From Streptomyces misionensis (GTDB taxonomy: Bacteria > Actinomycetota > Actinomycetes > Streptomycetales > Streptomycetaceae), in NCBI RefSeq assembly GCF_900104815.1, contig NZ_FNTD01000004.1:2682501-2746500 (forward strand): a DNA stretch of 64,000 nucleotides, written 5' to 3'. Position 1 is the first letter of the stretch, and every line of letters starts with the position of its first letter. Made by a program: the position numbers and the translations under genes. Below are positions 34,723 through 42,196 of the stretch, piece by piece. The notes beneath the pieces were generated by a model. It worked only from the letters and a program-made list of their open reading frames with translations, did no database searches and was not told where the DNA came from.

Positions 34723-37700
34723 CGGCCCCGGCTCCCGGGACACCCCGGACGCGCTGGCCCGCCTCGCCGCCGTACTGGCCGAGGCGGCCCACGGCGTCCC
34801 CCCGACCCCGCGCGAGCTGGCCGAACTGCTGTGGCTGGCCCGGCGCATGGGGCCCGGACCCGGCGCGGACGACACCCGCGAGGCCCCCGCCCCCGCGCGC
34901 GAGGACCCGGACCGCGCCCCGGCCCCCGCGGCCGTGGACGCGCCCGCCCGGAAACGGCCGCCGCGCGAGCAGGCTCCGCCGGATTCCGCCCCCGGGCCGC
35001 CCGCCCGGGTCCCCGTGCGGCTCCCCGCGCACCGGCCCTCCCCCGCCCCGGCGGACGGGCCGCCGGGCGCCTCGCTGCTGGCCCCGGCGCCCCCGATGCT
35101 GCGCCATCCGCTCGCCCTCCAGCGGGCGCTGCGCGTTCTGCGGCGCCGGGTCGACGCGCCCGTGGGCCGGGAGCTGGACGAGCGGGCGACCGCCGACCGC
35201 ATCGCCCGCCTCGGCGCCGACCCCGACCACTGGCTGCCCGTGCTGCGCCCCGCCCGGGAGCGCTGGCTGAGCCTGAACCTGGTGTACGACGCCGGTCCCA
35301 CGATGCCGGTCTGGCGCCCCCTGATCCGTGAACTGCACACCGCCCTGGCGCAGTCGGGCGCGTTCCGCACGGTCACCCTGTGCCGCGCCGACGCGGACGG
35401 CACCCTGCGCGGCGCCGAGGGGCGGATCCCGGCCGACGGCCGCACCGTCACCCTGCTGATCAGCGACTGCATGGGCCCGCAGTGGCGGCAGGGCCCGGCC
35501 GGCACCCGCTGGTACGCCACCCTGCACCGCTGGGCGCGCCGGATGCCGCTGGCCGTCGTCCAGCCGTTGCCCGAGCACCTGTGGCGGGAGTCGGCGCTGC
35601 CCGCGGCCCCCGGCCTGCTGTCGGCCCCGCACCCGGTGGCGCCCACGGCCGCGCTCGCCTTCACCCCGTACGAGGAACCGGAGTTCGGCCGTCCGGAGGG
35701 TGCCGTGCCGCTCCCGGTGCTGGAGCCGGAGCCGAGCTGGCTGGCGCACTGGGCCGGTGTGCTCACGACACCGGGCGGCACCCGGTTCCCGGCCGCGGCG
35801 GCCTGGCTGGGCGGACCGCTGCCGGCGAGCGCGCAGGACCGCACGGACATCGGCCGGCTGTCCGCCGAGGAACTGGTGCTGCGGTTCCGGGCGACGGCCT
35901 CCCCGGAGGCGTTCCGGCTGGCCGGGCACCTCGCCGTGGGCCGCCCCGACCTGCCGGTGATGCGGCTGGTGCAGGCCGCCGTGGAGAAGGACCCGCGCCC
36001 TGGGCATCTGGCCGAGGTCGTGCTCAGCGGCCTGCTGACCGCGCTGCCGGGCGCCCCGCCCGGCTCCTACGCCTTCCGGGAGGGCGTACGCGAACTGCTG
36101 CTGCTCGGGCTGCCGCACAGCGAACGCGGCCGCACGGTCGAACTCCTCGACCGGATGGGCGAGTTCATCGACGAACTGGCCGGGGTGGCGCGCGGCGACT
36201 TCTGGGTGCGCATCCCGTCCGAGCGGGGCATGCCGACGCCCGTGGAGCGCGAGGTCGTCGCCACGCTCAGCGCGGAGAGCGTGCGGCGGCTGGCGCCGGG
36301 GGCCGGGGCGGGGTTGTTCGCGGGGCGGTACCGGCTGACCCGGAAGTCCCGGGCGGGCGAACGGGGTTGGGTCGCCGAGGACACCCGGGAGGGGAACGCC
36401 CCGGTCGTGGTGTGCCGGTACGCCCCGGACGAGACCGTGGTGCCCTTCACCGAGCTGTGCCGGGGCCTCGGCGCGGTGGACCACCCGGGGATCGCGCGCG
36501 TCCTCGATCACGGCTTCGCCGACGGAACCCCCTACCTGGTGCGGGAGTTCGTGGCGGGGCCGACGCTGGACGAGTGCCTGGCCGACGACGCGAACCGGCC
36601 GTCCCGTGACGAGTTGCGCGCCCTGCTGCGGGAGATCGGCGACACGGCCCTCGCCGTGCGCTTCGGGGAGGAGCCGCGCGGCGAAGTGACCAGCCGTTCC
36701 ATCGTCCTCTCTCCGAACGGTCCCGTGCTGACCTGCCTGGACTCCGCGCCGATCGTCCAGGAGAGCGCCTCCGAGGTACTGGAGACGCTCGCGGCGATCA
36801 TGCTCGACCAGTATCCCGGCACACCCTTCGAGCCGACGCGGCCCCTGGAGCCGGCCGGGGCCGTCCGCCCCGGCCCGGACACCGGCATCCTCTTCACCAC
36901 CGACGACCTCGCCGGGCGGCCCGAGGTCCGCATCACCCTCGAAGCCGCCGTGCACGAGATCCTGTCCCGTTCCCTGCCCTACGACCGGTTCCGGGTGGAC
37001 GTCCGCCCGGACGGCTACCGGGTGCGCACCGCGTCCGACGCCTATCTGCTGCCCGTGCTGGTCGCGGTGTTGCGCGAACTCCCGCACGCGCTGGCCGGAC
37101 TGACGCGGCCGGCCCGGCTGCGGGTGGCGTTCGGGCCGGTGTCCGTGTCCCCGGCGGCGGCTGCCACGGGCGTCGACGTCGTCGTACCGCCCGCGCTCTA
37201 CGACGAGTTCGCCGCCAGCTCCGCCGCCCGGGACGCCCGGCCCTTCGAACCGCTCTACCGCGACGACGACCCCGAGGCGCCCCCGGCGGCCTGGTACTGC
37301 CGCCTCGGTCCCGAGCCCCGGGAGGGGGGCGAACGCGAGCTGGTGCGCGGCCCGTTCATCACCCGGGACCTGCGCGAGCTGGGCGTCCCCACCCCGGGCC
37401 GCACCGCCATCGTGCACACCCGCGCCGACGGCCCCCTCACCGTGTTCGACCCGATCCAGCCGTACGGCTCCCTGCCGCCGCGCGCGGAGACGTACTACAC
37501 GGTGGACCTCACCGTGCAGCAGGCCCGGCACACCCTGTCGCTGCCCAGCGCGGGGAAGGCCGCGTTCACCGCGGTCGCCGAGCTGGCCTGGCAGGTGACC
37601 GATCCGGTGGCCTTCGTCCGGGCCGGTGTCGCCGGTGTCTCCGCGCTGCTGCTGGAGCATCTGCGCGCCACGGCGGCCGCGATCACCCGCCGGCATCCGG

Positions 37701-38518
37701 CGCGCCGGGCGGGCTCGGCGCAGCGGGCGGTCGACGAGGCGGTGCGGGACTGGCCGGTGCCGGGGCTCGCCGTGTCGTGCCGCGTGCGGCTGGGCCCGGA
37801 GGGCGCCCAGGGGTCCGCGCCCGCCGCCGCCCCGCCCCCGGCGGCCCTCCTCACCCGGGCCGAGTGCGTGCTGGTCGGCTTCGACGGGCCGCTCGCCCGG
37901 CTGTTCACGGTGCAGGGCGCGCGGGCGGCCGTACTGGACCTGCTGAACGTCGTGGCCGATCACCGCGCTCCCGGGGACGCGCTGGCGGGGCGGCCGCTGC
38001 CGACGGTCACGGGGGCGTTCCCGCATCCGCTGGACCTGCTGCGCGCGTTCGCCCGGGAGCCGGTCGGGCCGCTGCTGCGGGACCGGCTGGACGAGCTGGA
38101 GCTGGCCGCCGTGCCCGACGCGCCCATGACGCACCTCTCGCTCGCGCTGGTGCGGGCGCTGCACCGGTCCGGGCGGCGGGTGAGTGTGGTGTCGGACGTG
38201 AGTTCGCGGGCGGTGCACCGGGGCCTCGCGCCCCACAAGCTGCCGCTGGCCGGTGTGCACGCGCGCCGCAAGGACCTCGGGCTGCTGACCCCGGACCCGG
38301 ACTCGCTGCGCCGGGCCCTGGAGCACCTCGACGTCCCCGCGCACACGGCGGTCCTGCTCGGTTCCTCGGTCGCCGAGCTGACCGCGGCCCAGCGGCTCGG
38401 GCTGCCCTTCGTCGGGTTCGCCCCCACGGCCCCCGGGCAGCGGCGGCTGCGCGAGGGCGGCGGTGCGGCCGTGGTGTCCTCGCTCGAACCGCTGCTGGAG
38501 GCGATCCGCACCGGCTGA
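34712..38518 (+). CDS. SAV_2336-type multidomain protein with pseudokinase and pseudo-HAD domains
   Basis: A 1268-residue protein. The Pro-rich N-terminus (1-125) leads to the SAV_2336 N-terminal region (about 130-520) with a vWA-like fold: LVYDAGPTMPVWRPLIREL and TLLISDCMGPQWRQG. A protein-kinase-like domain (about 535-700) has lost its residues: the VAIK Lys is Arg (VVVCRY), HRD is RGE near 654 and the following Lys/Asn are missing. A cyclase-like segment (about 740-880) and a band-7-like part (about 910-1045) follow. The HAD domain (1050-1268) has G1056-F-D1058 where D-x-D is expected and GSSVAE (1217-1222) for GDSxxD. It appears to be a non-catalytic scaffold or sensor. Overlap with moxR indicates one complex. 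Confidence 0.85.
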   Translation: MSSDGPGSRDTPDALARLAAVLAEAAHGVPPTPRELAELLWLARRMGPGPGADDTREAPAPAREDPDRAPAPAAVDAPARKRPPREQAPPDSAPGPPARVPVRLPAHRPSPAPADGPPGASLLAPAPPMLRHPLALQRALRVLRRRVDAPVGRELDERATADRIARLGADPDHWLPVLRPARERWLSLNLVYDAGPTMPVWRPLIRELHTALAQSGAFRTVTLCRADADGTLRGAEGRIPADGRTVTLLISDCMGPQWRQGPAGTRWYATLHRWARRMPLAVVQPLPEHLWRESALPAAPGLLSAPHPVAPTAALAFTPYEEPEFGRPEGAVPLPVLEPEPSWLAHWAGVLTTPGGTRFPAAAAWLGGPLPASAQDRTDIGRLSAEELVLRFRATASPEAFRLAGHLAVGRPDLPVMRLVQAAVEKDPRPGHLAEVVLSGLLTALPGAPPGSYAFREGVRELLLLGLPHSERGRTVELLDRMGEFIDELAGVARGDFWVRIPSERGMPTPVEREVVATLSAESVRRLAPGAGAGLFAGRYRLTRKSRAGERGWVAEDTREGNAPVVVCRYAPDETVVPFTELCRGLGAVDHPGIARVLDHGFADGTPYLVREFVAGPTLDECLADDANRPSRDELRALLREIGDTALAVRFGEEPRGEVTSRSIVLSPNGPVLTCLDSAPIVQESASEVLETLAAIMLDQYPGTPFEPTRPLEPAGAVRPGPDTGILFTTDDLAGRPEVRITLEAAVHEILSRSLPYDRFRVDVRPDGYRVRTASDAYLLPVLVAVLRELPHALAGLTRPARLRVAFGPVSVSPAAAATGVDVVVPPALYDEFAASSAARDARPFEPLYRDDDPEAPPAAWYCRLGPEPREGGERELVRGPFITRDLRELGVPTPGRTAIVHTRADGPLTVFDPIQPYGSLPPRAETYYTVDLTVQQARHTLSLPSAGKAAFTAVAELAWQVTDPVAFVRAGVAGVSALLLEHLRATAAAITRRHPARRAGSAQRAVDEAVRDWPVPGLAVSCRVRLGPEGAQGSAPAAAPPPAALLTRAECVLVGFDGPLARLFTVQGARAAVLDLLNVVADHRAPGDALAGRPLPTVTGAFPHPLDLLRAFAREPVGPLLRDRLDELELAAVPDAPMTHLSLALVRALHRSGRRVSVVSDVSSRAVHRGLAPHKLPLAGVHARRKDLGLLTPDPDSLRRALEHLDVPAHTAVLLGSSVAELTAAQRLGLPFVGFAPTAPGQRRLREGGGAAVVSSLEPLLEAIRTG

Positions 38519-38652
38519 CCCGGCGACACTCCGGCGGGCCGGGCGATGCCCCCCGTTCGGCGGCGCCCCGCCCGGCCCCCCTCAGAAGGCGCCCGCGCAC
38601 CGGCCCCGCACAGGATGCAGGGAGAAGGAAAGCCCCGCCGGGAGGAACCGCC

Positions 38653-39690
38653 GTGACCGTCAGCCTGGAGCAGTTGCGCCGCTGCCACTTCGCCGTCGAC
38701 CTGGGCGCGGCCCGCACCCGGGTGTATGTGAAGGGCGCCGGACTCGTCGTGGACCAGCCCTCGGTCGCGGCCGTGAACATCCGTTCCGGCTCGCTGATCG
38801 CGGTGGGCGATTTCGCGGAGCAGATGACCGGGCGGACGCCGCACTACATCAGGGTCGTACGGCCGATCTCCGGCGGCACGGTGGTCGACATCGAGATGGC
38901 CCAGCGCATGCTGCGGCATCTGATCGGCGACAAGATGCGCCGCGCGCTGCGCCGCAAGGCCCGGCTGCGGGCCGCCGCCTGCACCCCGCACGACGCGGAT
39001 CCGCTGGCCCAGCGGGCGACGGTGGAGACGCTGGTCGGGCTCGGTGCGCGCCGGGTGGAGCTGGTGGACACGCTGATCGCGGCGGCCGTGGGCTGCGGGC
39101 TGCCGGTGGAGCGGCCCGAGGCCACCATGATCATGGTGTGCGGGGCGGCGGCCACCCAGGTCGCGGTGCTGTCGCTGGGCTCGATCGTCACCGCCGAGCG
39201 GATTCCGGTGGGCGGGGAGGCGGTGGACCAGGCGATCGTGCAGCACCTGCGGCACGCGCACCAGCTGGTGCTGCCCAGCCAGTCGGTACGGCCGCTCCAG
39301 CTGGCCCTGTCCGAGAACGGGCTCACCCCGCAGGGCCCGGCCCAGACCGAGATCAACGGGCGGGACGTGGCCACGGGACTCGCCCGGAACGTGCGGGTCG
39401 ACACCGCGGCCGTGCGCAACGCGATCCAGACCCCGCTGACGGCCGTCCTGGACGGCATCGGCAAGGTGCTGCGCGAGTGCCCGCCGGACCTGGTGGCCGA
39501 TCTCGCCGACCGCGGGATCATCATGGTCGGCGGTTCGGCGCTGCTGCCCGGCTTCGACCAGATGGTGCGCGAGGCCACCCGGATGCCGGTGTTCATCGCC
39601 GAGCGCCCGGACCTGTGTGCCGCCCGGGGGCTGGGCGAGATGCTGGAGGGCCGGATCGAGCCGCTGGTCCTGGACCCGCTGGCCGCCTGA
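38653..39690 (+). CDS. mbl: MreB-like actin homologue Mbl
   Basis: A 345-residue bacterial actin. The N-terminal phosphate-1 loop is FAVDLGAARTRVYV, clearly MreB-like but with substitutions in the usual DLGT(A/S)N. The phosphate-2 motif is decayed: CGAAATQVAVL in place of DIGGGTTEVAV. The adenosine loop GGSALLPGF is kept. Streptomyces Mbl (SCO2451 in S. coelicolor) is reported to lack parts of subdomains IB and IIB, to need MreB for localisation and to contribute to spore-wall synthesis; the 345-residue length agrees. The GTG start has GGAGGAA at five bases. It follows the VMAP-type operon by 134 bases on the same strand. Confidence 0.85.
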   Translation: MTVSLEQLRRCHFAVDLGAARTRVYVKGAGLVVDQPSVAAVNIRSGSLIAVGDFAEQMTGRTPHYIRVVRPISGGTVVDIEMAQRMLRHLIGDKMRRALRRKARLRAAACTPHDADPLAQRATVETLVGLGARRVELVDTLIAAAVGCGLPVERPEATMIMVCGAAATQVAVLSLGSIVTAERIPVGGEAVDQAIVQHLRHAHQLVLPSQSVRPLQLALSENGLTPQGPAQTEINGRDVATGLARNVRVDTAAVRNAIQTPLTAVLDGIGKVLRECPPDLVADLADRGIIMVGGSALLPGFDQMVREATRMPVFIAERPDLCAARGLGEMLEGRIEPLVLDPLAA

Positions 39691-39708
39691 ACCGCCGCCC
39701 CCGGCACG

Positions 39709-40572
39709 TCAGTAGGCGTGGTCGGCCGTGATGTCGGCGGACAGGTCGAGGTGGTGGCGGGCGGTTTCGGGGCGCAGCCCCATCAGGAGGTGGGTGAGGG
39801 CGTCCACCGCGGCGAGATGGGCGATCCGGCTGGCGGAGGTCTCCAGGCCGAAGACGAGGTCCTGCCCGCCGGCCACCAGGACATGGCCGCTGGTCTCGCT
39901 CAGCGGTGAGCGGGCGTAGCTGGTGACGGTGACGACGGTGGCGCCTGCCTGCCGGGCGCGGCGGGCGGCGTCGACCATGGTACGGGTGGCCCCGGTGTGG
40001 CTGATGGCGAACAGCACCCCGTCCGGCGGCAGTTGCGCGGCGGCGAGCTGGGCGGTCAGCGGGTCGGGCGGCGCGTCGACGACGCAGCCGAGGGCGCGCA
40101 GCCGGTAGGCGGCGTCCAGGGCGACCGCGCCGGACAGCCCGGCGGCCACGACGACCACGCGGGACGCGGTGTGCAGGGCCTCGGCCGCGGCGGCGAGGGC
40201 GGCGGTGTCGAGGGTGGCGGCGACGCCGTCCAGGGCGTCGCGGGAGGCGTGCAGGGTGGCGGCGAGGGCGTGCGCGGCGGGCTCGTCGACCGGTGGCGGT
40301 GGCGGTGGCGCGGTGTGCCGGGCGGCCTCGATCTTCAGTTCCTGGAAGCCCCGGAAGCCGAGCCGCTGGCAGGTGCGCACGACCGTGGAGGACGCGGTGC
40401 CGGCCAGCGCGGCGACGTCGCTGACGCTGAGGTGGACCAGGGCCGCGCCCTGGTCGAGCACCACCCGCGCCACACGGGCCTCGGTCTCGCGCAGCTCCGG
40501 CAGCCGGGCCCGCACCCGTGCGGGGAGGGAGCCCGTACCGGCGGTTCCCCCGGTGGCGGAATTCTGTTCCAT
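39709..40572 (-). CDS. MurR/RpiR-family regulator
   Basis: A 287-residue regulator with an N-terminal HTH_6 domain (about 20-85, SVSDVAALAGTASSTVVRTCQRLGFRGFQELK) and a C-terminal SIS sugar-phosphate-binding domain (about 120-270; VVVVAAGLSGAVALDAAYRL and FAISHTGATRTMVDAARRA). A PPPPPP run near 90 is encoded by GGTGGC repeats. Family members sense sugar phosphates or amino sugars, or here perhaps a metabolite exported by the neighbour. It is divergent from the EamA transporter, with a perfect operator-like dyad between them, so it should repress both. Confidence 0.92.
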   Translation of the reverse strand: MEQNSATGGTAGTGSLPARVRARLPELRETEARVARVVLDQGAALVHLSVSDVAALAGTASSTVVRTCQRLGFRGFQELKIEAARHTAPPPPPPVDEPAAHALAATLHASRDALDGVAATLDTAALAAAAEALHTASRVVVVAAGLSGAVALDAAYRLRALGCVVDAPPDPLTAQLAAAQLPPDGVLFAISHTGATRTMVDAARRARQAGATVVTVTSYARSPLSETSGHVLVAGGQDLVFGLETSASRIAHLAAVDALTHLLMGLRPETARHHLDLSADITADHAY

Positions 40573-40586
40573 GGCTTTAGTCTAGC

Positions 40587-40603
40587 GTGGAATTCAATTC
40601 CAC
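40587..40603. promoter_or_regulatory. Probable RpiR operator
   Basis: GTGGAATTCAATTCCAC is a perfect dyad of 8-base arms around a single C, in the 58-base gap between rpiR and the transporter gene. RpiR-type sites of the form TGGAATT-N-AATTCCA are a recognised pattern. It lies 15 bases upstream of the regulator's ATG and 28 bases upstream of the transporter's ATG, so binding would block both promoters. Confidence 0.75.
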
Positions 40604-40630
40604 ACCCTCCCCGCCAGGAGTCGCCTCGCC

Positions 40631-41479
40631 ATGCCGGCCACCCTGTCCGCCGGAGTGCTCGCCGCCGTCCTCACGGCCGCGGTGCTGCACGCCGTCTGGA
40701 ACTCGATAGCCCACCGGATACCCGACAAGCTGATCGGCTTCACCCTGATCAGCCTCGCGTGCACCGGCTGCGCGACCGTCCTGGTCTGCTGCACACCACT
40801 GCCCCCGGCGGGGGCCTGGCCGTTCCTGGCCGCCTCTGCCGCACTCCAGGTCGCCTCGCAGCTGTTCCTGCTGCGCGCCTACGAACTGGGCGACTTCGGA
40901 CAGATGTACCCGCTGGCACGCGGGGTCGCCCCGCTCCTGGTGGCCATCGCCTCGGTCACCCTCCTCGGCGGGACGCTGAGCCCCGTCCAGGCGACGGGCG
41001 TGCTGCTGGTCTCCGGGGGCCTGGCCGCCCTCGCGCTGGCCTCGGGCCGGATCGGCCGCGCCCAGCTGCCGGCCCTCGGCGCGGCACTCGGCTCGGGCAC
41101 GATCATCGCCTCGTACACCCTGGTCGACAGCGTGGGCGTACGGCACTCCTCCGACGTGCTCGCCTACACCGCCTGGCTGTTCCTGCTCCAGGGCCCGGTC
41201 ATACCGCTGATCGCGCTGGCCCGGCGCCGCGGGCGGCTGCTCGCCCAGCTCCGCCCCGTCGCCGGCACCGGGCTGGCCGGCGGGGTGCTGTCCATGACGG
41301 CGTACGGCCTGGTCGTCTGGGCACAGGCCCACGGCCAGGTCGCCGCGGTCGCCGCCCTGCGCGAGACCGGCATCCTCGTCGCCGCGGTCATCGCCACCCT
41401 CGTGTTCCGCGAACCCTTCGGCCGACTGCGGCTGGTGGCGGGAGCGGTGGTGCTGACCGGGATCGGTCTGATGCACTGA
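40631..41479 (+). CDS. EamA-family DMT transporter
   Basis: A 282-residue polytopic membrane protein with about ten hydrophobic helices in two EamA repeats (about 5-125 and 150-282). Hallmarks are HAVWNSIAHR near 21 and ASQLFLLRAYELGDFGQMYPLARGVAPLLVAI in the first repeat. The family exports amino acids, metabolites or, in some members, sugar phosphates. CCAGGAG precedes the ATG. Control by the divergent RpiR protein suggests a substrate or inducer with a sugar-phosphate character, but this is inference. The stop codon lies inside a 17-base direct repeat (41475-41491). Confidence 0.9.
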   Translation: MPATLSAGVLAAVLTAAVLHAVWNSIAHRIPDKLIGFTLISLACTGCATVLVCCTPLPPAGAWPFLAASAALQVASQLFLLRAYELGDFGQMYPLARGVAPLLVAIASVTLLGGTLSPVQATGVLLVSGGLAALALASGRIGRAQLPALGAALGSGTIIASYTLVDSVGVRHSSDVLAYTAWLFLLQGPVIPLIALARRRGRLLAQLRPVAGTGLAGGVLSMTAYGLVVWAQAHGQVAAVAALRETGILVAAVIATLVFREPFGRLRLVAGAVVLTGIGLMH

Positions 41480-41491
41480 CTGATCCTTTCA
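41475..41491. repeat. Left copy of 17-base direct repeat flanking the GNAT gene
   Basis: ACTGACTGATCCTTTCA begins in the last codon of the transporter gene and includes its TGA. The same sequence with one change (C to G) recurs at 42103-42119 right after the GNAT gene. The two copies bracket a 611-base unit that contains only that gene. Confidence 0.8.
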
Positions 41492-41579
41492 GAACGAAGC
41501 GGTCGGCCAGAAGGGTCGGCTCCTGCGGCTCGCATAGGCTGGCCGGTCCCATCCGACGCACCGCGACGAGGAGCAGCCG

Positions 41580-42107
41580 ATGCGCAACAGCACCAGGATC
41601 CGCCTGATAGAGCCCACCGATGCTGCCCCGATCGCCGCGCACCGGGTGCGGGACTTCGAGGCTTTCCGGCCGTGGGAACCGGACCAGCCAGCCGAGTTCT
41701 TCACCCCGGAGGGCCAGGCGGAGCGGATCGACAGGCTGCTGGCCGGATACCGGGCCGGCACGGTCTGGCCGGGCGTGGTACTCGCCGGCAACCAGGTGAT
41801 CGGGCAGGTCACCGTCGGCGGCATCCTGCCGCAGCCGCACCTGCGCCGCGGCTCAGTCGGATACTGGATCGCCGGCGTCGCCCAGAATCAAGGGCACGCC
41901 GGGCGCGCCGTCGGGCTCGTACTCCGGGTGATGACGGACGAACTCGGGCTGCATCGCGCCGAGGCGTCCACCAATCTCGAGAACCTGCCGTCGCAACGGG
42001 TGCTGCGCCGCAACGGGTTCAGCCCGTACGGCGTCGCGCACTCCTCGATCTTTCTCGACGGGAACTGGCGGGACGCGCTGCTGTGGGAGCGCGTCCTGGG
42101 CGACTGA
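41580..42107 (+). CDS. GNAT N-acetyltransferase (RimJ/RimL type)
   Basis: A 175-residue acetyltransferase of the RimJ/RimL-like group. The acceptor-side start RIRLIEPTDAAPIAAHRV, the central GSVGYWIAGVAQNQGHAGRAV (motif A, with Q-x-x-G-x-A/G binding acetyl-CoA) and the ending ASTNLENLPSQRVLRRNGFSP are typical of enzymes that acetylate protein N-termini or small amines. No partner gene is apparent. It lies between two near-identical 17-base repeats, the right-hand one containing its stop, so it looks like a removable cassette. Substrate unknown. Confidence 0.88.
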   Translation: MRNSTRIRLIEPTDAAPIAAHRVRDFEAFRPWEPDQPAEFFTPEGQAERIDRLLAGYRAGTVWPGVVLAGNQVIGQVTVGGILPQPHLRRGSVGYWIAGVAQNQGHAGRAVGLVLRVMTDELGLHRAEASTNLENLPSQRVLRRNGFSPYGVAHSSIFLDGNWRDALLWERVLGD

Positions 42108-42119
42108 CTGATCGTTTCA
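42103..42119. repeat. Right copy of 17-base direct repeat flanking the GNAT gene
   Basis: ACTGACTGATCGTTTCA starts in the last codon of the GNAT gene and contains its TGA. It matches 16 of 17 bases of the copy at 41475-41491, and both copies have the stop codon in the same place. Confidence 0.8.
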
Positions 42120-42187
42120 CCCGAGACCCCCTGCCGACCAAGACCGTCGAGCCCAGGACCCACAGCCCAGCTCATTCCGAAACGATC
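42110..42187. repeat. Inverted repeat GATCGTTTC / GAAACGATC
   Basis: GATCGTTTC (42110-42118) and its exact complement GAAACGATC (42179-42187) are separated by 60 bases, between the converging GNAT and RsbA-like genes. It could form a long-loop terminator or mark the edge of an inserted unit. The left arm overlaps the right direct repeat. Confidence 0.4.
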
Positions 42188-42196
42188 GGTAAGACG

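Noticed and set aside
34610..38344. Open frame of 1244 codons on the minus strand opposite the SAV_2336 gene
   Set aside because: No domain or motif in its translation; it spans the coupled junction of two convincing plus-strand genes.
41475..42119. Composite transposon or integron around the GNAT gene
   Set aside because: No transposase or integrase gene and no long terminal repeats are present; only short direct repeats are visible.
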